Source of the DNA: Ailurus styani
Taxonomy: Eukaryota > Chordata > Mammalia > Carnivora > Ailuridae
DNA length: 64,000 nucleotides
Assembly: GCA_002007465.1 (NCBI GenBank)
Contig: LNAC01000032.1
Location: forward strand, 5,156,287-5,220,286
Direction: 5' to 3'
Below the pieces are notes generated by a model. That model was given only the letters and a program-made list of their open reading frames with translations. It searched no databases and was not told the origin of the DNA. How positions within the stretch are numbered: position 1 is the stretch's first letter; every line of letters begins with the position of its first letter. Shown here piece after piece: positions 46,304 to 59,300 of the stretch. Both the position numbers and the translations under genes were made by a program.

Positions 46304-46439
46304 ATTTAGGAGGTTAAATATCTACTTTTTCCCCTTCTACTGGCCAAGCAGAGAGAAAGGACACTTATGTTTTGGGTTGAAGTAATTAAAATGGGCATTT
46401 CTGTGTAGAAAAGAGAAGTGAGTTGAGAGGCAGGAGGTA

Positions 46440-46810
46440 TGTGGTCTAGCTGAGCAGGGCCATTTTTCTGTCCCTCTGTTGCCTCATCTGTAAAATGAAA
46501 GGAGGGCTGGTATTTTTCTCTAATTTTGCTTCAAGTTCTGAGGTTTTATGGTTCTCACATTTTCTGCTTGCCAGTGCAAGACATCTTTTATGTTAACAAA
46601 CGAATGATGGCACACATAGTATCAGCTCATGAAGAAAGTTTGAAAAGGAGGTCTAGTATGAGAGAAAGAGAACCCAACCAGGAACTAGAGGACTTGGGTG
46701 TTGGTTTTAGCTCTGTCCACAACTAGCTTTGTGACCTGGAATGAGGTCCTCACTCCAGTAGTCCATACCATTGTTTTCAGTTCTAAGATTCAGGGAGTTC
46801 AGCAGTGAAG
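46440..46810 (+). repeat. MIR-like fossils (two pieces)
   Basis: 'ctctgttgcctcatctgtaa' plus 'aatgaaagg' near 46,480-46,505, and 'ttttagctctgtccacaact' plus 'agctttgtgacctgg' near 46,705-46,740, match MIR core segments on the plus strand. Confidence 0.55.
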
Positions 46811-46934
46811 TCCAAGTCAGAATGAAGGCATACACGTATACCTGATGTTATGAGGAAGTGAACTTGGGACTGAGGGAAACTTGGATTTGATGAGTTCTTT
46901 ATTCTTTAATACAGGGTAGGTGTTAAACATTTTA

Positions 46935-47136
46935 TTTTATTTTATTATTTTTAGATTTTATTTATTTATTTGACAGAGAGAGAGATCACAAGTAGGCCGA
47001 GAGGCAGGCAGAGAGAGAGGAGGAAGCAGGCTCCCTGCTGAGCAGAGAGCCTGATGTGGGCCTCGATCCCAGGACCCTGAGGTCATGACCCGAGCCAAAG
47101 GCAGAGGCTTTAAACCCACTGAGCCACCCAGCACCT
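46935..47136 (-). mobile_element. CAN-SINE, young mustelid-type
   Basis: Minus-strand copy with 'tagattttatttatttattt', 'gcagagagagaggaggaagc', 'gggcctcgatcccaggaccc' and head 'tgagccacccagcacc'. The exact 16-bp duplication ggtgttaaacatttta lies at 46,919-46,934 and 47,137-47,152. It inserted about 650 bp beyond the 5' end of the intact L1. Confidence 0.95.
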
Positions 47137-47152
47137 GGTGTTAAACATTTTA

Positions 47153-48925
47153 GAGCTTTTTAGATTACCTTTGACAGAACTTTGTTGAAGTTTGAAGAGG
47201 TAGAGGATCATTGTTTCTACCCCATAAATCCCCTGAGTTTGGAGCTGGATGAGAAATAGGTAGAGCCAGATAGATCAGGATCCAATGATAGACTCATAAG
47301 GCCAGATTTGGGTGAACTATTAGATGTTCCCTTAGTAGCGGAAAACTTGACTATTCCCAACTGTTTACCTATAAGTGTAGGCTTTGGGGTGATCTGCCAG
47401 AATTCTGTAAAGAAGTTGTACTTTAATTTCCTTCCTAACATCTGCTTAACTGTAGTAGTTGACATGGGGAGATGGTTCCTTAAGAAAGAATTTGGGATGC
47501 TGACCTATGAATATTCACCACACAAAGTTTGAGATCTAGAGAAGGCCAGTGGCAATGAGAGGAGGGGAAAAGCCAGTACAAGTAACTGGGGCTGGTGGTC
47601 TGAAAAGGATGTGGGTCTGCGTAGGGAGCCCCACAAAGAGTTTTGTTAGTCTACCCTTTTTTGGGGACCCCCCAAATATTTTTCACCAGGACCTGGGCTG
47701 TTCTCTATTGTCCTACAGAAAGCTCTCTATCCTCCATAGACCTGAAAGGGTGAGGGTAGAAGGGCTGAGCCATGCTTACACAGCTCCTTGGTCTAATCTC
47801 CCCCGTAGCCTGTGTCTTTCCTTCTTGTCTGGGGAACACAGAGGGGCATATTGGGTAGCTGGAGGAAGTGTTATTCTAGAAGCTCTTTCTTAGAAACAGG
47901 AGACTAGGGCATTGGTATTTTTCCCTAACAACAGGCTTTCTTATCTTATTACTTGTGTGGGCAAATATTTATTAAAAATTTTTCCCCCACACTAAAGCTT
48001 TTTAACTACTTTTTAACACTAAAGCTGAACATATACAAGGAAAAACTGGTGTTTATAAACAATTGTACATTGATTAGTTTGAAACCTTTTTTCCCTGCTT
48101 TTGGCCTTTATCTCATGTGAACACATGAATTCTTCCCTAAGAATTCCATATAAGTGTTCTGGCCTTTTTCCAAAGGATCACTGGGGGAATGAGTTAATAT
48201 AAGTTTTACTCATGGAGGTCAAGGAGTTATTTAGATGTCTTGAGATCATATTGAGAGTTTCTTGGGAGGAACTAACCTACTACATTGTTAATCACTTTTG
48301 CCCTGGTTTTTTCTTTACCAAGGCTTGGGGCTATAATATCTGGTTTTATATCCAGTCATGCTAGATTAGCTTGCTTGACTGTTGCAGAAATCCTGGGAGC
48401 TTTGATGAGAGTGGTGGAAATATTGATACCTTGATGTAGAGGTGACTTGGATATGGTTTAACCTAGAGAAAGGAGCAGCTCTCATCCTTCTAGATGCTAT
48501 TTTACCTGTCTTTGTGAATATACCTCATGGATAATGTCCCAGACTTTGTTGTCTTCTTTCCCCTATTTATTTCAGAAACAATGGGACTAGATTTTTTTCA
48601 GAGCTGAGCAAGAATACTGAGAGACGTTTGTGGCCAGGAGACAGTGAAGACAATGGAATAGAAGGGTGTCTAGAAATGTCAAGACTGAAAATGGGAAAAT
48701 GGAGCAAAATTAAAAAATAACAACAACAACTAGGATTTGTGATAACAGACTGCCAGTTCAAGTACTAAACTTGCGGCTCTTGCTTTTCGAGAACACCAAA
48801 AATGAGTGGCTTTACATCCCATCAGTTGAATGCGAAGAAAAACCATAAGGCCAGGCACTGTTCCAGATGTGGCAGAGGGGGAGAGGACAACAAAGGACAA
48901 AGCCTTGATTTAGTCCTATCTGGAA
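47153..48925. other. non-coding DNA, nothing recognised
   Basis: No named repeat or gene. The frame at 47,549-47,893 (114 codons) has no recognisable feature. Confidence 0.45.
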
Positions 48926-48929
48926 CCTG

Positions 48930-49045
48930 CCTGCCTGGTTTAGAATATTGGCTTATCATGTTATCTTGGACAAATTGTTTGAACACTCTGTGCCTCAGTT
49001 TCATCATCTCTAAGATGAGGTTAAAGGTGGTAACTGCAGCTCCAA
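48930..49045 (+). repeat. MIR SINE fossil
   Basis: 'tatcttggacaaattgtttg', 'aacactctgtgcctcagttt' and 'catcatctctaagatgaggt' follow the MIR core and 3' part. Confidence 0.7.
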
Positions 49046-50180
49046 GAATGTCGATGTTGAATGTGGTATGGTACAGGTGGTACAGCCAAGGGAGAGGGGC
49101 TTGGAAGAAAGAAGTTTATTAGACTTACAGGTCTCCAAGAGGGATCATGTGGAAAGTGACTGGTCTTGGTCAGAAAGCAGGAGGGAAGGGAAAATCTGGG
49201 CCAGGGTTTTTCTTGGGGTTTCCACAGGAAAGGTAAGGCAGGGCGTATAAATGGTTTAGTGTTAGCCAGTTTGAATAATTCCCATGGGCTTCAGGCTATA
49301 TGGGTGGTTTCTTGTGGCCTGGTATCTGGCCCTGTGGGGATTTCAGGCAGGGGATAGGGGCTTGCTATGTATGAGATAAAGAGGTGGTTGGAGCTATAAA
49401 CTCAGGATTGGCTGATTTGTATGTAGGAGATGTGCTCCCAGTCAAGCTTTTAATATCTCTAAAAATTGGCTAGCCCTAGGAGGGCATCGCTCTCTAGGTC
49501 TGTGCAGTATCCAAATACCAGAGCATCAAACATACAGAAAATATAGTTAATACAACTAAACATATAATCAATGGATGCCAAATAGACACAGACTGAACGT
49601 AATAAAAGACAGAATACCTACCTTATTGTGAGGTTTAATGATTTAATATGTAAGTAGTTCACCAGCTCAACCTGGTCTTACGTCCCCAGTCTAACTGCAT
49701 GAGAGGCTGAGGCATAGAGGGGGACACAGGTAGCTTAGCCATAGGAAGACAGGGCCCAGAATAGTCAGGTCTTGTAGAGTACGTAGGAGAATTTGGAAAG
49801 CAACTGGAAGGCTTTAAAAATGGTCCATGGTGAGCAGCGTGTTGGAATTGTACACAATAGTTAAGCTGAAATAATTTATGTACATGATTTTCAAACAGCT
49901 ACTTTTATAAAATATAGTCAAAGTGTATAGCATCAGTTGGACTACAAGTTATTTTCAGAATTTGAACTAAACATTATTGATAACCAGGAAGAGGAAAAAC
50001 AGAATGTTAAAGGGAATAGACTGCTAAGAGATGTTTTCTTTTATAATATTAGAGATCAGCAGTTACTTTAGTTGATGCAGGCTTGAGACAGTCTGCATTG
50101 AAGGTGATCTGAACTTTGCGATGCCATGGGTGTGATGCTGTGAGGGCCAGTTTTGCCATTTCTTCTGCCATGTCTGAACT
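49046..50180. other. non-coding DNA, nothing recognised
   Basis: No named repeat or coding signature was recognised. Confidence 0.45.
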
Positions 50181-50184
50181 TGAG

Positions 50185-50705
50185 TTAAATGGTGGGAGTG
50201 TTGGTGTTGGATCTATAAGACCCAGGTATAGTTTTGTCTCTGCCATTTCCTAGCTATGTGACTTTGAAGTATTCCCATCTGCAACTGGGAGCAACACTGA
50301 TTTAATAGGATGGTCATGGAGTTTTAGTGAGAAAATATTTTTGGAAGTATTTCCAGTGGGAGCTCATTCTCACTGTACTAGCTTCTGTCTCCAGTCATAA
50401 TAACTGAAGCATAGACATTCCCTGCCTTCTTAGAGTTCACAGGGAAGGTAGATAGTTTATTCCTGCTGCTAATGGGAATTCAGTTCTTAGATTCTCTTAT
50501 TGTGCATGAAAATGGATGAGTTCAGGCTTTGAATTCTATCTAAAGTTATTCCTTTCAGCCTTTGTTTTCTCAGCATTAAAATGAGGATAATAATATCTAC
50601 CTCATATGTTGTCATGATAATTCCATCAAATTAAACATGTAGAACCCTTAGTTCAGTACCTGACATGTAATAGTCACTCAGCAAATGGTTGTTATTAGTC
50701 TCATT
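50185..50705 (+). repeat. MIR SINE fossils (two copies)
   Basis: First copy about 50,185-50,340: 'tctgccatttcctagctatg', 'tgactttgaagtattcccat'. Second copy about 50,520-50,705: 'cctttgttttctcagcatta', 'aaatgaggataataatatct', 'cagtacctgacatgtaatag' and 'tcactcagcaaatggttgtt'. Confidence 0.65.
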
Positions 50706-52635
50706 CATGTATATATGAAAGAGTTTCATCTATACTTTTGGGATTCAGATACAGACTAATCCATGTGTCATTAGCCAAATTAGTGAGAAAAAAAGTAGGA
50801 GTTAACTAAAATTACAATGTAATTATTGGACAAAAGAGTAGTTACAAAAGGACAAATGAATCTTCTATCTTTCCAGAAGGCTTTGTTACAACTCAGGATG
50901 TTTCTTTGAGAAAATATAATGCTCTAATAGAACCTATTTTCTTCATAATTAAAGCCTCAAATTCCTTACATTTCTTGACTGGCAATGAACTCTGATTGTT
51001 AATACCGGCAACTTACAGGAATATTAGGGGCAATAAGGAAACTATTGTTTCACTAGGTGGAAATTATTTAAGAAAGAAATACTGATAATTGTTTAAGTAA
51101 CAACCATCTATATAAGTAACAACCATCTATTATTTACTGGGCATTGGAGTCTCTTAGGAGACAGAACAGTCAATAGGAACCAATATTTACCATGAAAAAG
51201 TGTATTTAAAACAATTAGCTTAGCCTGGCACTCAGGAGTTCAAAAACTATTAATTTCTTCACCTCTCAAGAAACTTTTAAGTAGTATAAAGAAAAAAGAC
51301 ATACAGAAAGTAAAAATTTAGTACAACAAAGGATTTTTAAAAATCATCACTTGAGTAATACCTATAGCAAATGCTGTAGAAATTCCACTGGTTTATCAAA
51401 GAATGCTTCTAGAGGGAGGTGATTTTAATGTGCCACGGAAGTTGTGAGATAAAGCCTATTAATTAGCATAAGCTTGAAGCCAAATAGCTGGAAAAACATG
51501 TTCCAGGACATTGCAGATCAAATCATATTTCTATAAAAAGAAACTGCTAGATGTTCAGCTGACAGATCATCAACCATAAAAGGATCTTTTAATGGATTTT
51601 GATCATTATCTAAACACAAAATCACAGAGCCAAGTTTATATGCATTGTTAATCACATGTTGTGAATCTGTTTTTTTTTTTTTTAAGTAGCAGAAGCATCA
51701 GATGAGGTGTTTTCTTTTTCTGACTTTAAAATTGCAGTATTTGATTTTTGAGAATCACCGAAAAAATGTAGTTCCTTGGGGCAATCTCTCTTATTGGAGA
51801 AACAATATGGTCTAACAGAGGAGGAGCTCTATAAACAGTGTGAGGGCTTTATAAAGCTACTGAAATCCTTGCTTTTGCTAATATTTAAATTCTAGAAGAA
51901 AGTATGTCCCAATCCAGAGGATTCATATGTATACATGTTTGTAGGGACATGTGTATGTGTATATTTTAAACCAGCATCACTTTTTTTATTTTGAATTATA
52001 CCAATGACACAACTGTTTCTTGAACTATTTTAAATCAGCTGGCCTTTGAAAATATTGAAGAAATGATCTGTCTTACAGCTTGTTAGAGTTATAAGAAAAC
52101 AGGGATGTTCATTAAGGTACATGGCTACAAAATAGTACCAGTAGTTTTCGGATAGATCACATTCTTATAAAGACAATATAAAGGGAAATATTTCATTTAC
52201 TTCTATAGCTGAATAGCACTTACTATCTGGGAAAGTCTTAAGAAATGTGCAGGGACTAGATGAATAAAATTAAAGCATACAGAATGGTATGACAAAAAGA
52301 TTTGAGTACATGACAACAGATTTGGATAAATGGAGAGATATACCTTAGAAAAAGTAGGCTTAATTTTTTTAAAGAGGTCAATTTGGTTTAAATTTATGCT
52401 ATACACAGCGTTGTCATTGGCCAAATTCCCGATGTGTTGTGGGGAGGGAGGGTTGGAACTTGACAAAATGATTCTCCTTTCAGTTTGAAGAATAAATGTG
52501 CAAGTATAGCTGAAAGGGTTCTGAAAAACATAAAATATTAGAAAGGAACATTGCCTAACCAGACATTAATATGTATCATAAAGCTGATGAAATTGAAATA
52601 ATATGGGCTGAGAAATAGATGGTTAAGAAACAAAT
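50706..52635. other. non-coding DNA with one short tandem duplication
   Basis: A 17-bp unit aagtaacaaccatctat is repeated at 51,095-51,111 and 51,114-51,130 (period 19). A T run lies near 51,670-51,684. No gene was recognised. Confidence 0.45.
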
Positions 52636-52639
52636 GAAC

Positions 52640-53150
52640 ACCCATCCTCAGACTCAATTATGTATAGGGATTTAGCATTTGAGAAAAAGTCTTAAACCGG
52701 TGAGGAAAATATGCATTAGTAAATAAATGTTTACTATGTAACCATTTGGGAAACTATAAAACTAATAGAAGAAAGTATGGGTAGATTTTAAAGACAGTAT
52801 TGGCATGGAGAAGCCCTTCTAAGTATGACATGAAAGCCAGGAACAATAAAAAAAAAGACTGATGAATTTAACTACAAAAATTAAATGCTTCTGTATGGAA
52901 TAAACACTCCAAGTGAGATTGAAAGACGAAAGGCTGGCACACAGAGGTATTTTACACAGGCATGAAAGAGAAGTCTATTATCCTTAATATACAAAAATCT
53001 TAGAAATTAATAAGAATGTATACACTAGTGGGAAAATGGGCAAAACACAAAAATACAGTATATACTGGAAACTTTGTTCAAGAAAATTAGTGTCAAACCA
53101 AGATCAGAAGAGGAGGAGAACTGACATTAAACCTGAGATAAAAGTACAGA
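52640..53150 (+). repeat. old L1 ORF2 fossil
   Basis: 'gatgaatttaactacaaaaa', 'ttaaatgcttctgtatgg', 'tattatccttaatatacaaa', 'cttagaaattaataagaatg' and 'gtgggaaaatgggcaaaa' follow the late ORF2 coding order of old mammalian L1s (RKLKDWIKFLH / ANRH neighbourhood). It is heavily mutated. Confidence 0.65.
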
Positions 53151-53244
53151 AATGAATCCTTACTAGTGGAATAATAAAATGTTTTCCTTATAGTGGAAAG
53201 TTTTTCCAACTTCACTACAGTGCATATAGAAATATTCGTCATAT

Positions 53245-53715
53245 ACTGAATGTGATTCTAATCTTCACTGAAAATCTTTTAAAATTAAAGTTTTTTAAAA
53301 TGTATATACTGGCTCACATAACTGGAAAGTCTAGAAGGTATACTAGTTTTAGGCATGGTTGGATTCAGGGGCACAAACTGTCATTAGGACTCAAGTCTCC
53401 ATGTGTTGGCTCTGCCTCCTCTGCTCTGGCTCAATGTGGGGGTCGGCCTGTTGGCTGTAGCTTTTCATCTTCCAAAATTAAGCAACCCCAGTAAAGAAAG
53501 TTTCTCTTTCTCCACAGTTCAGTTGAATATCACTTCAGTGACTTGACTCATATGACTATTCCTCAACCAATCGCTAGAAATGAGGAGATGGACTGTGCTG
53601 GTTGATCAGGTCTGAATTACACGTTCACCCATGAAATTTAGGCTGGACTAGACCATCTGAATCACATGGACTGAAAAATAGGACAGGTAGTTCCAAGAAA
53701 CATCAAGGAATTGTT
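53245..53715. repeat. possible interspersed repeat, family not assigned
   Basis: 'ctggctcacataactggaaa', 'catggttggattcaggggca' and 'gttggctctgcctcctctgc' give the impression of a dispersed element that I have seen in mammalian DNA, but I cannot name it. Confidence 0.3.
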
Positions 53716-53799
53716 TTAAGGAGATGGAATGGAAGCTAGGCAAAAAACTAAAGTTTATTTTGAGATAAAGATTCATATGCAGTTGTAAAAAATAGAGAT

Positions 53800-54315
53800 A
53801 TTTTAACCCAGTTTACCCTAATGGCCACATTTTGCAAAATTATAGGACAATATCTCAATCAGGATATTGACATTAGTATAAAGTACAGAATGTTTCCATC
53901 ACCAGAGGGATCTCTTAGGTTGCCATCTTACAGCCACACCAACTTCCCTTTAGCCCTTCCACCATTCCACCATAACCCTGGTAACCGCTAATCTCTTCTT
54001 CATTTCTATAATTTTGTCTTTTAAAGAATGTTATGGAAATGAAATCCTATACTTTGTAACCTTTGAGGATTGGCTTTTTTTCACTCAGCACAACTCTCTG
54101 GTTGATTTAGGTTGTTACATATATCAGTATTCTTTTTATAGCTGAGTAGTGTTCCATGGTATGGATATGGCGAAATTTGTTTACCTGGTCACCTGATGAA
54201 GGACACCTGGGTTGTTGCTATTGGACATAAAGCTGCTATGAACATGAGTACACAGGTTTCTTTCTGTATGAACTCAGATTTTCATTTCTCTAGGGTAAAT
54301 GCCGAGAAGTAAAAT
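53800..54315 (-). repeat. old L1 fossil (ORF2 end and 3' UTR)
   Basis: 'ccataaccctggtaaccgct', 'ggctttttttcactcagcac', 'agctgagtagtgttccatgg', 'cacctgatgaaggacacctg' and 'ataaagctgctatgaacatg' are the reverse complement of the ORF2 terminus of an old L1M-type element. Confidence 0.8.
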
Positions 54316-54771
54316 AAATATGGTTTTAAAATGAAGATTATTCCATCTTAAAGAACTTCTCTAAAGTTTAAACATTTTTTTCAATGGTGTCCTTCCACAG
54401 AAGGGCTGACTATGAAAACAGAGTTAAGTAAGCAAAGAGAACGTTTGTTAGCTAGAGTTTCAGAAATGGAGTGGATGGACAAATAGGCAAAAAGTCAATG
54501 GATCATCATTGTGCCTTAATAATTTCTTAGGTTGATAAGCAATGGCCATTTCAAGCAAAATTCCATGAAGCATTAAGATATCTTTGGAAGTTGTGAGATA
54601 TGGCAAATGGCATCTGGACCATCTCAGGACCTTTAACTGTATTCTTTAAAGTTATCAATGAGTTTGAAATTTTTTCTTTAATAATTATATGCTCCTTCTA
54701 AATGCAATATTTTTAAAATTATTAAAAAAAAACTGCCCAGGAATTCTTTTAAATAGAGGTATGACTTAAGC

Positions 54772-54873
54772 CTATATATACGTGTATATGTATATATATA
54801 TATACATATATATATATATACATTACATTATTACATATACATAAACATATATGTGTGTATATATATATATATA
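54772..54873. repeat. (TA)n/(CATATA)n microsatellite
   Basis: Almost pure alternating T/A with acat and gtgt variants, running directly into the tail of the next SINE. It probably grew from that SINE's A/T-rich tail. Confidence 0.9.
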
Positions 54874-55047
54874 TGATTTTATTTATTTGTCACACAGACA
54901 AAGGTCATAAAGCAGGTGGAGTGGCAGGCAGAGGGAGAAGCAGACTCCCCACTAAGCAGGGAGCCTGATGTGGGACTTGATCCCAGGGCCCTGGGATCAT
55001 GGCCTGAGCCAAATCGCTTAACCAACTGAGCCACCCAGGTGTCCCAA
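54874..55047 (-). mobile_element. older CAN-SINE
   Basis: 'gattttatttatttgtcaca', 'agcagggagcctgatgtggg', 'acttgatcccagggccctgg', head 'ctgagccacccaggtgtccc'. Diverged, no clear duplication because the tail lies in a microsatellite. Confidence 0.88.
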
Positions 55048-55049
55048 AC

Positions 55050-56145
55050 TTTTATACTTTAAAAATCTTTTTTGCCCTACTTTGGTTTTCCTATAGAAAA
55101 GGGTGTTTTTCCCCCCCTAGAATTGATGATATTTGCAATCTGATAATGTTTTGAAAAGAAATTTATTATAGTAAATTAGAAAACTTACACTCCTGTGATT
55201 GAATCACACCAACATTTTAGACATAGAATTTTAAGGCACATTTTTATTTGAGCCCAACATGTTCCTAATACAACCTGGCTAAGATGACTGGCAAACTGTA
55301 TATAATGTGCATTCACTTCTATAAAACATTTTTATTATAGGATCTCACACACTTCAGAAAGAGTTGAAAGTTATAACAATGTCAGAATCTGAATGATACC
55401 CATAGCAGTATTATTATAATTTAATATTCATTGAGTGCCAGCAATGAGCTAGACTTTCTATAAAACACAGCAGGAGAACCGGTTCCTGTCCTCTAGACAA
55501 CCACCCTGTATATCAAACTAGTATTGAGGCCTTTTGTTTCTTTATAAAACCAAAGCCCAAGAAGTTATAATTTGGAATGGATAGAATGCTTCTGATTAAA
55601 TGAAAGCTCAAAATGTAAAATAACTATAGCACCATGCCTTACATACCATAGTTAGTGAATAATTATTTATTTTTCTAAATATGGGTCACTAATTTAAACT
55701 TAAAATTTCATCAATCAGTTCACATCATTCATTTTGTAATATTTATTAAACACTCACCATATGCAAAGCTGAGTGGAGAAAAGAGGTGAAGATAAGAAAG
55801 TGTGTGATGTTTGGGGCGAGGACAAATTATCTGATAGGACTGCACAGAAGGCATGAAGCAGAAGTTATTATGTGGGATGATTTGGGCTGCAAGTAACAGA
55901 AAATTGGACTAACAGTGGTCTAAGTAAATAGGGGTTTATTTTTTTTCTCACATAGCAAGAAGCAAGATGATAGGTGATTGCGGGCCTTGTTTCCATTGTT
56001 CACAATGCTATCAAGCATATACACTCTAGCTTTCCATTCTGTCTTCCCTCATCTGCTGCCTCTTTCCTCCTCTACTTGAGGTTCCCTTGTTTTTAATATG
56101 GCTACCATAGCACCAAGCATCATTTCCACGTGGGAGGATGACACA
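55050..56145. other. non-coding DNA, nothing recognised
   Basis: No named repeat or coding signature was recognised. Confidence 0.45.
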
Positions 56146-56147
56146 AG

Positions 56148-56297
56148 GTGTGCCTGGGTGGCTCAGTTGGTTAAGTGTCTGACTCTTGATTTCAGCTCAC
56201 GTCATGATCATGGGGTCCTGAGATCGAACTCCACATCAGGCTCCGTGCTTAGCAGGGAGTCCACTTGTCCCTTTCCCTCTGCTCCTCCCCTGCTCAT

Positions 56298-56353
<56 letters not shown>

Positions 56354-56383
56354 TCAAACAAATAAATAAGATACTTTTAAAAA
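56148..56383 (+). mobile_element. older CAN-SINE with (CT)n(CA)n expansion
   Basis: 'tgtgcctgggtggctcagtt', 'ggttaagtgtctgactcttg', 'atttcagctcacgtcatgat', then a (CT)n tract (about 56,297-56,337), (CA)n (to about 56,353) and aaataaataag. The 'gactcttgatttcagctca' diagnostic marks an old caniform SINE subfamily. Confidence 0.9.
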
Positions 56384-56389
56384 AGGAAG

Positions 56390-59300
56390 AAGAGCCAAGA
56401 GGAGTTTCCAGCCACATCTGTTCCTTTTATCAGGAAATATGGTCACTCCTAGTTGCAAAAGAGGGTGCAAGAATGACTTTCTGGAAGAGGGAAACATTGC
56501 GGTTTTTATCCTAGAATGATCGTGAGGAGCACATGCAGACTGGAGTTCTGCCAACAGAAACAAGCCATGTTGGCAGTTCGAGGTCAACCTACAGTATTCC
56601 ACACAGGAGGAGGAAAATGAAGTTGGTGGCAAAATCTCAGAAGCCCTTTAGGCAAGTTTAAGAGGTTAGGTTTTATCAACAAACACCTAGTATTTGATTG
56701 GAGTCTCCAATAAATGGATTAGGGGTTTGACTGTCATAAACCTTGGAACACTGCTAGGATTTTATGTTTTAATTGTGATTGAGAATTTTCTTGGTATCCT
56801 GGTTTTATCTACTAGAAAAAATACTTGTCAAATAGGCCTCACAGAAAGATATTTTTCAACCTATTTAGCAAAATAAGCAGGAAAATATAAGAAAAGATGG
56901 ATCTGTCATTGATCCACCAGAAGCCAGACTTATTCTGGAGCAGCCTATATGGCTTCAGAATTCCGTAAAGATTTGAGGGAGGGGGATGCAAGTGTCCCCT
57001 GCAACCTGATAGTGACAAGTGACTGGCAGGCTGTTTTTCCTCCAACACATGGACAGCCTGTCCTTAGGAGGGTCTGTGACTACTCTTTCAACACATACAT
57101 ACTCAGTATCTTGTGTCCAAATAGGACGTGAAAATAACAATGGGGAGCTTCTGGAATGCTATCTGCATACACAGAATTTGCCAGCCTATGTATTTTACTT
57201 ACCATTAAATACCAATAATCTTTTACCTTATATAGTAGATATGAGGAGGTTTAAGAGACCATGCTTTATGCCATTTTGGAAAAATGCTCTGAAGTGTTAC
57301 AAAGAAAATCTGAGGGTGTGCCAGGTATTTTCCTATTTAGTAAATATGTGTGCATATGGTATGGGAATGATAGATTTAGTGGTGAGGTGGCTTCTAACTT
57401 TTTCAGTATCACTTGGTGCTAATTTTTAGTGATTATGTAAATTAGCTAAAACTTTGACCTTTTGGAGAATTCGTTCCTTTTTTGTTGTTCATTTTATCAA
57501 GTTTGTAGTAAGTTCTAGGTCTTTGTAGGAAATATGACCACTGTTGGCATTGCCTTTTAAAAGCTAAAATCCATAGTGGTTTCCTTATTTATGAATGAAA
57601 GGATAAAGGGCTATACAGGGAGAATATTCAGAGACTTGTGCGGGGGAAAGGTGGGGAGAGATCATTACGGCTTAACTCGTTTCTGTTATACTATGCTCCT
57701 CTCCTGTGGGAAGATAAGAAAATGTGATGTTTCATTAAGACAGGTTAACCAGGAAGCAGAGTCCCTATGACCATTTCATATCTAGAAGCAAAATTATGTA
57801 ACTGTTGCTAAGACAGATTTAATCAACAGGAACCAAGACTTGAGGCAATGACAGATAAACAGAGATATAAATACTGGTGACAATGTAATTAAAAACATCT
57901 GGTGATGTCTAACTGACCTTAAAAGCCATCCAGAAGCATTTTACTAGGATTCCTTTACTGTCAGCCTAACATAGGTTATGCTATGTCTGTTGGAAATTAG
58001 GCACTTTAATAGTTGGGGGCAAGCTAATGCAGCATAGGTCCAGACTACATTTTTGGAGCAATCATAGAAGGATCTGATTATAAAGACTATAGCTCTAGAT
58101 GTGTTCCATAGGTCACCTCAAAACCCCTGCCTTTCTAGGTAGTGTATAACTCTGTTTCTTATATTAAGATCTTTAGTATCACACATAAATACATACATAT
58201 ATAATTACCTTTTGTTTCTGTAATAAAGCAGTTTATAATTTGCTCCTTTCAGTTCTCTGTGGATTGGTTAAAATTTTAAACATAGATGTGTTTCTATGAA
58301 TAATGAACTAGTGAAGACGGTAGTTGGTTGTTTAGAGATGCGCACAGGATCTCACGAGGTGTGCCCTTCGTGCTGTGGAGCAGGACCCAAGTGGACGGTT
58401 CTTCTTCGCTCTGCCCACCCTCCCCTCCTAGATAGCTTGCATTTCCTCTTTGGGTTGATGTTTTTAAGAACTGCTTAAACCCTAGAATTAAACAATATTT
58501 AGCAAAGGAGAAAACCAAACATTGAGAGGTTCATAGCTGTGGAGTTAAAAATAGTGATCATGTCTTCCCACTTTTGGCTTGATATACTTTCCAACACTAC
58601 AATCTTTTAGGGACTAGTTGATGAGGTAAAACAATATAGCATTGTTGTATTGACATGCACTTTCATAAAGCATTCAACTGGATTACAGAATGTAGTGTGG
58701 GCAATTAAGAATAATGTTTTGACTATGAAAGAACAATTATTTTGTGACTGGCTTTAATGGGACTACCCAGAGAATAGCTCCATTTGGTGACACCTCCCAC
58801 ATGTTTTCGGCTGGGCTAAATAAGCTACTTCTGTTTTGAGGAGCACTGGATTGTTTATGAAGGGTGTTGGTGCATTGAATTATATAACAAACCTAGCAAG
58901 AATTTCAAACTACCTTTGTAGTTAAGTAGGTAAATGTCAAAACCGTGCACAAAGGTCAGTGCCTACTCTGTGGGAAGGGTGGCGGAAAGAGCCTTCTTAG
59001 GAATCAGTGTTACAGAGGAACTTTGTTCTCCGCAATTCATTTGTTGTGTACAGGTAAGGAGGAGAAATACATTGCTTATAGATAGAAGACACTTATATTA
59101 GGACTTCATAATGTGATGGAGGATGATGGACCTTCTACCTGGAATGGCGAATGGGAACTGTATGTGCAGGGAAAAAATAGCATAAGTTATGGGATTCTCC
59201 AAATTACTTGCATAACATGTTCTAACTTGAAGCTTGTCTGCCTTCGAATATCTCTTAAGTAGCAAAGCTGTATATAAATAAGCCAATGTATTTTAGATGA

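Noticed and set aside
56098..56514. 138-codon ORF
   Set aside because: Most of it is the CAN-SINE at 56,148-56,383 including its CT/CA repeat, so it is not a gene.
57019..57429. 136-codon plus-strand ORF
   Set aside because: No domain or conserved motif is visible and no splice or promoter context; the length can arise by chance in 64 kb of six-frame sequence.
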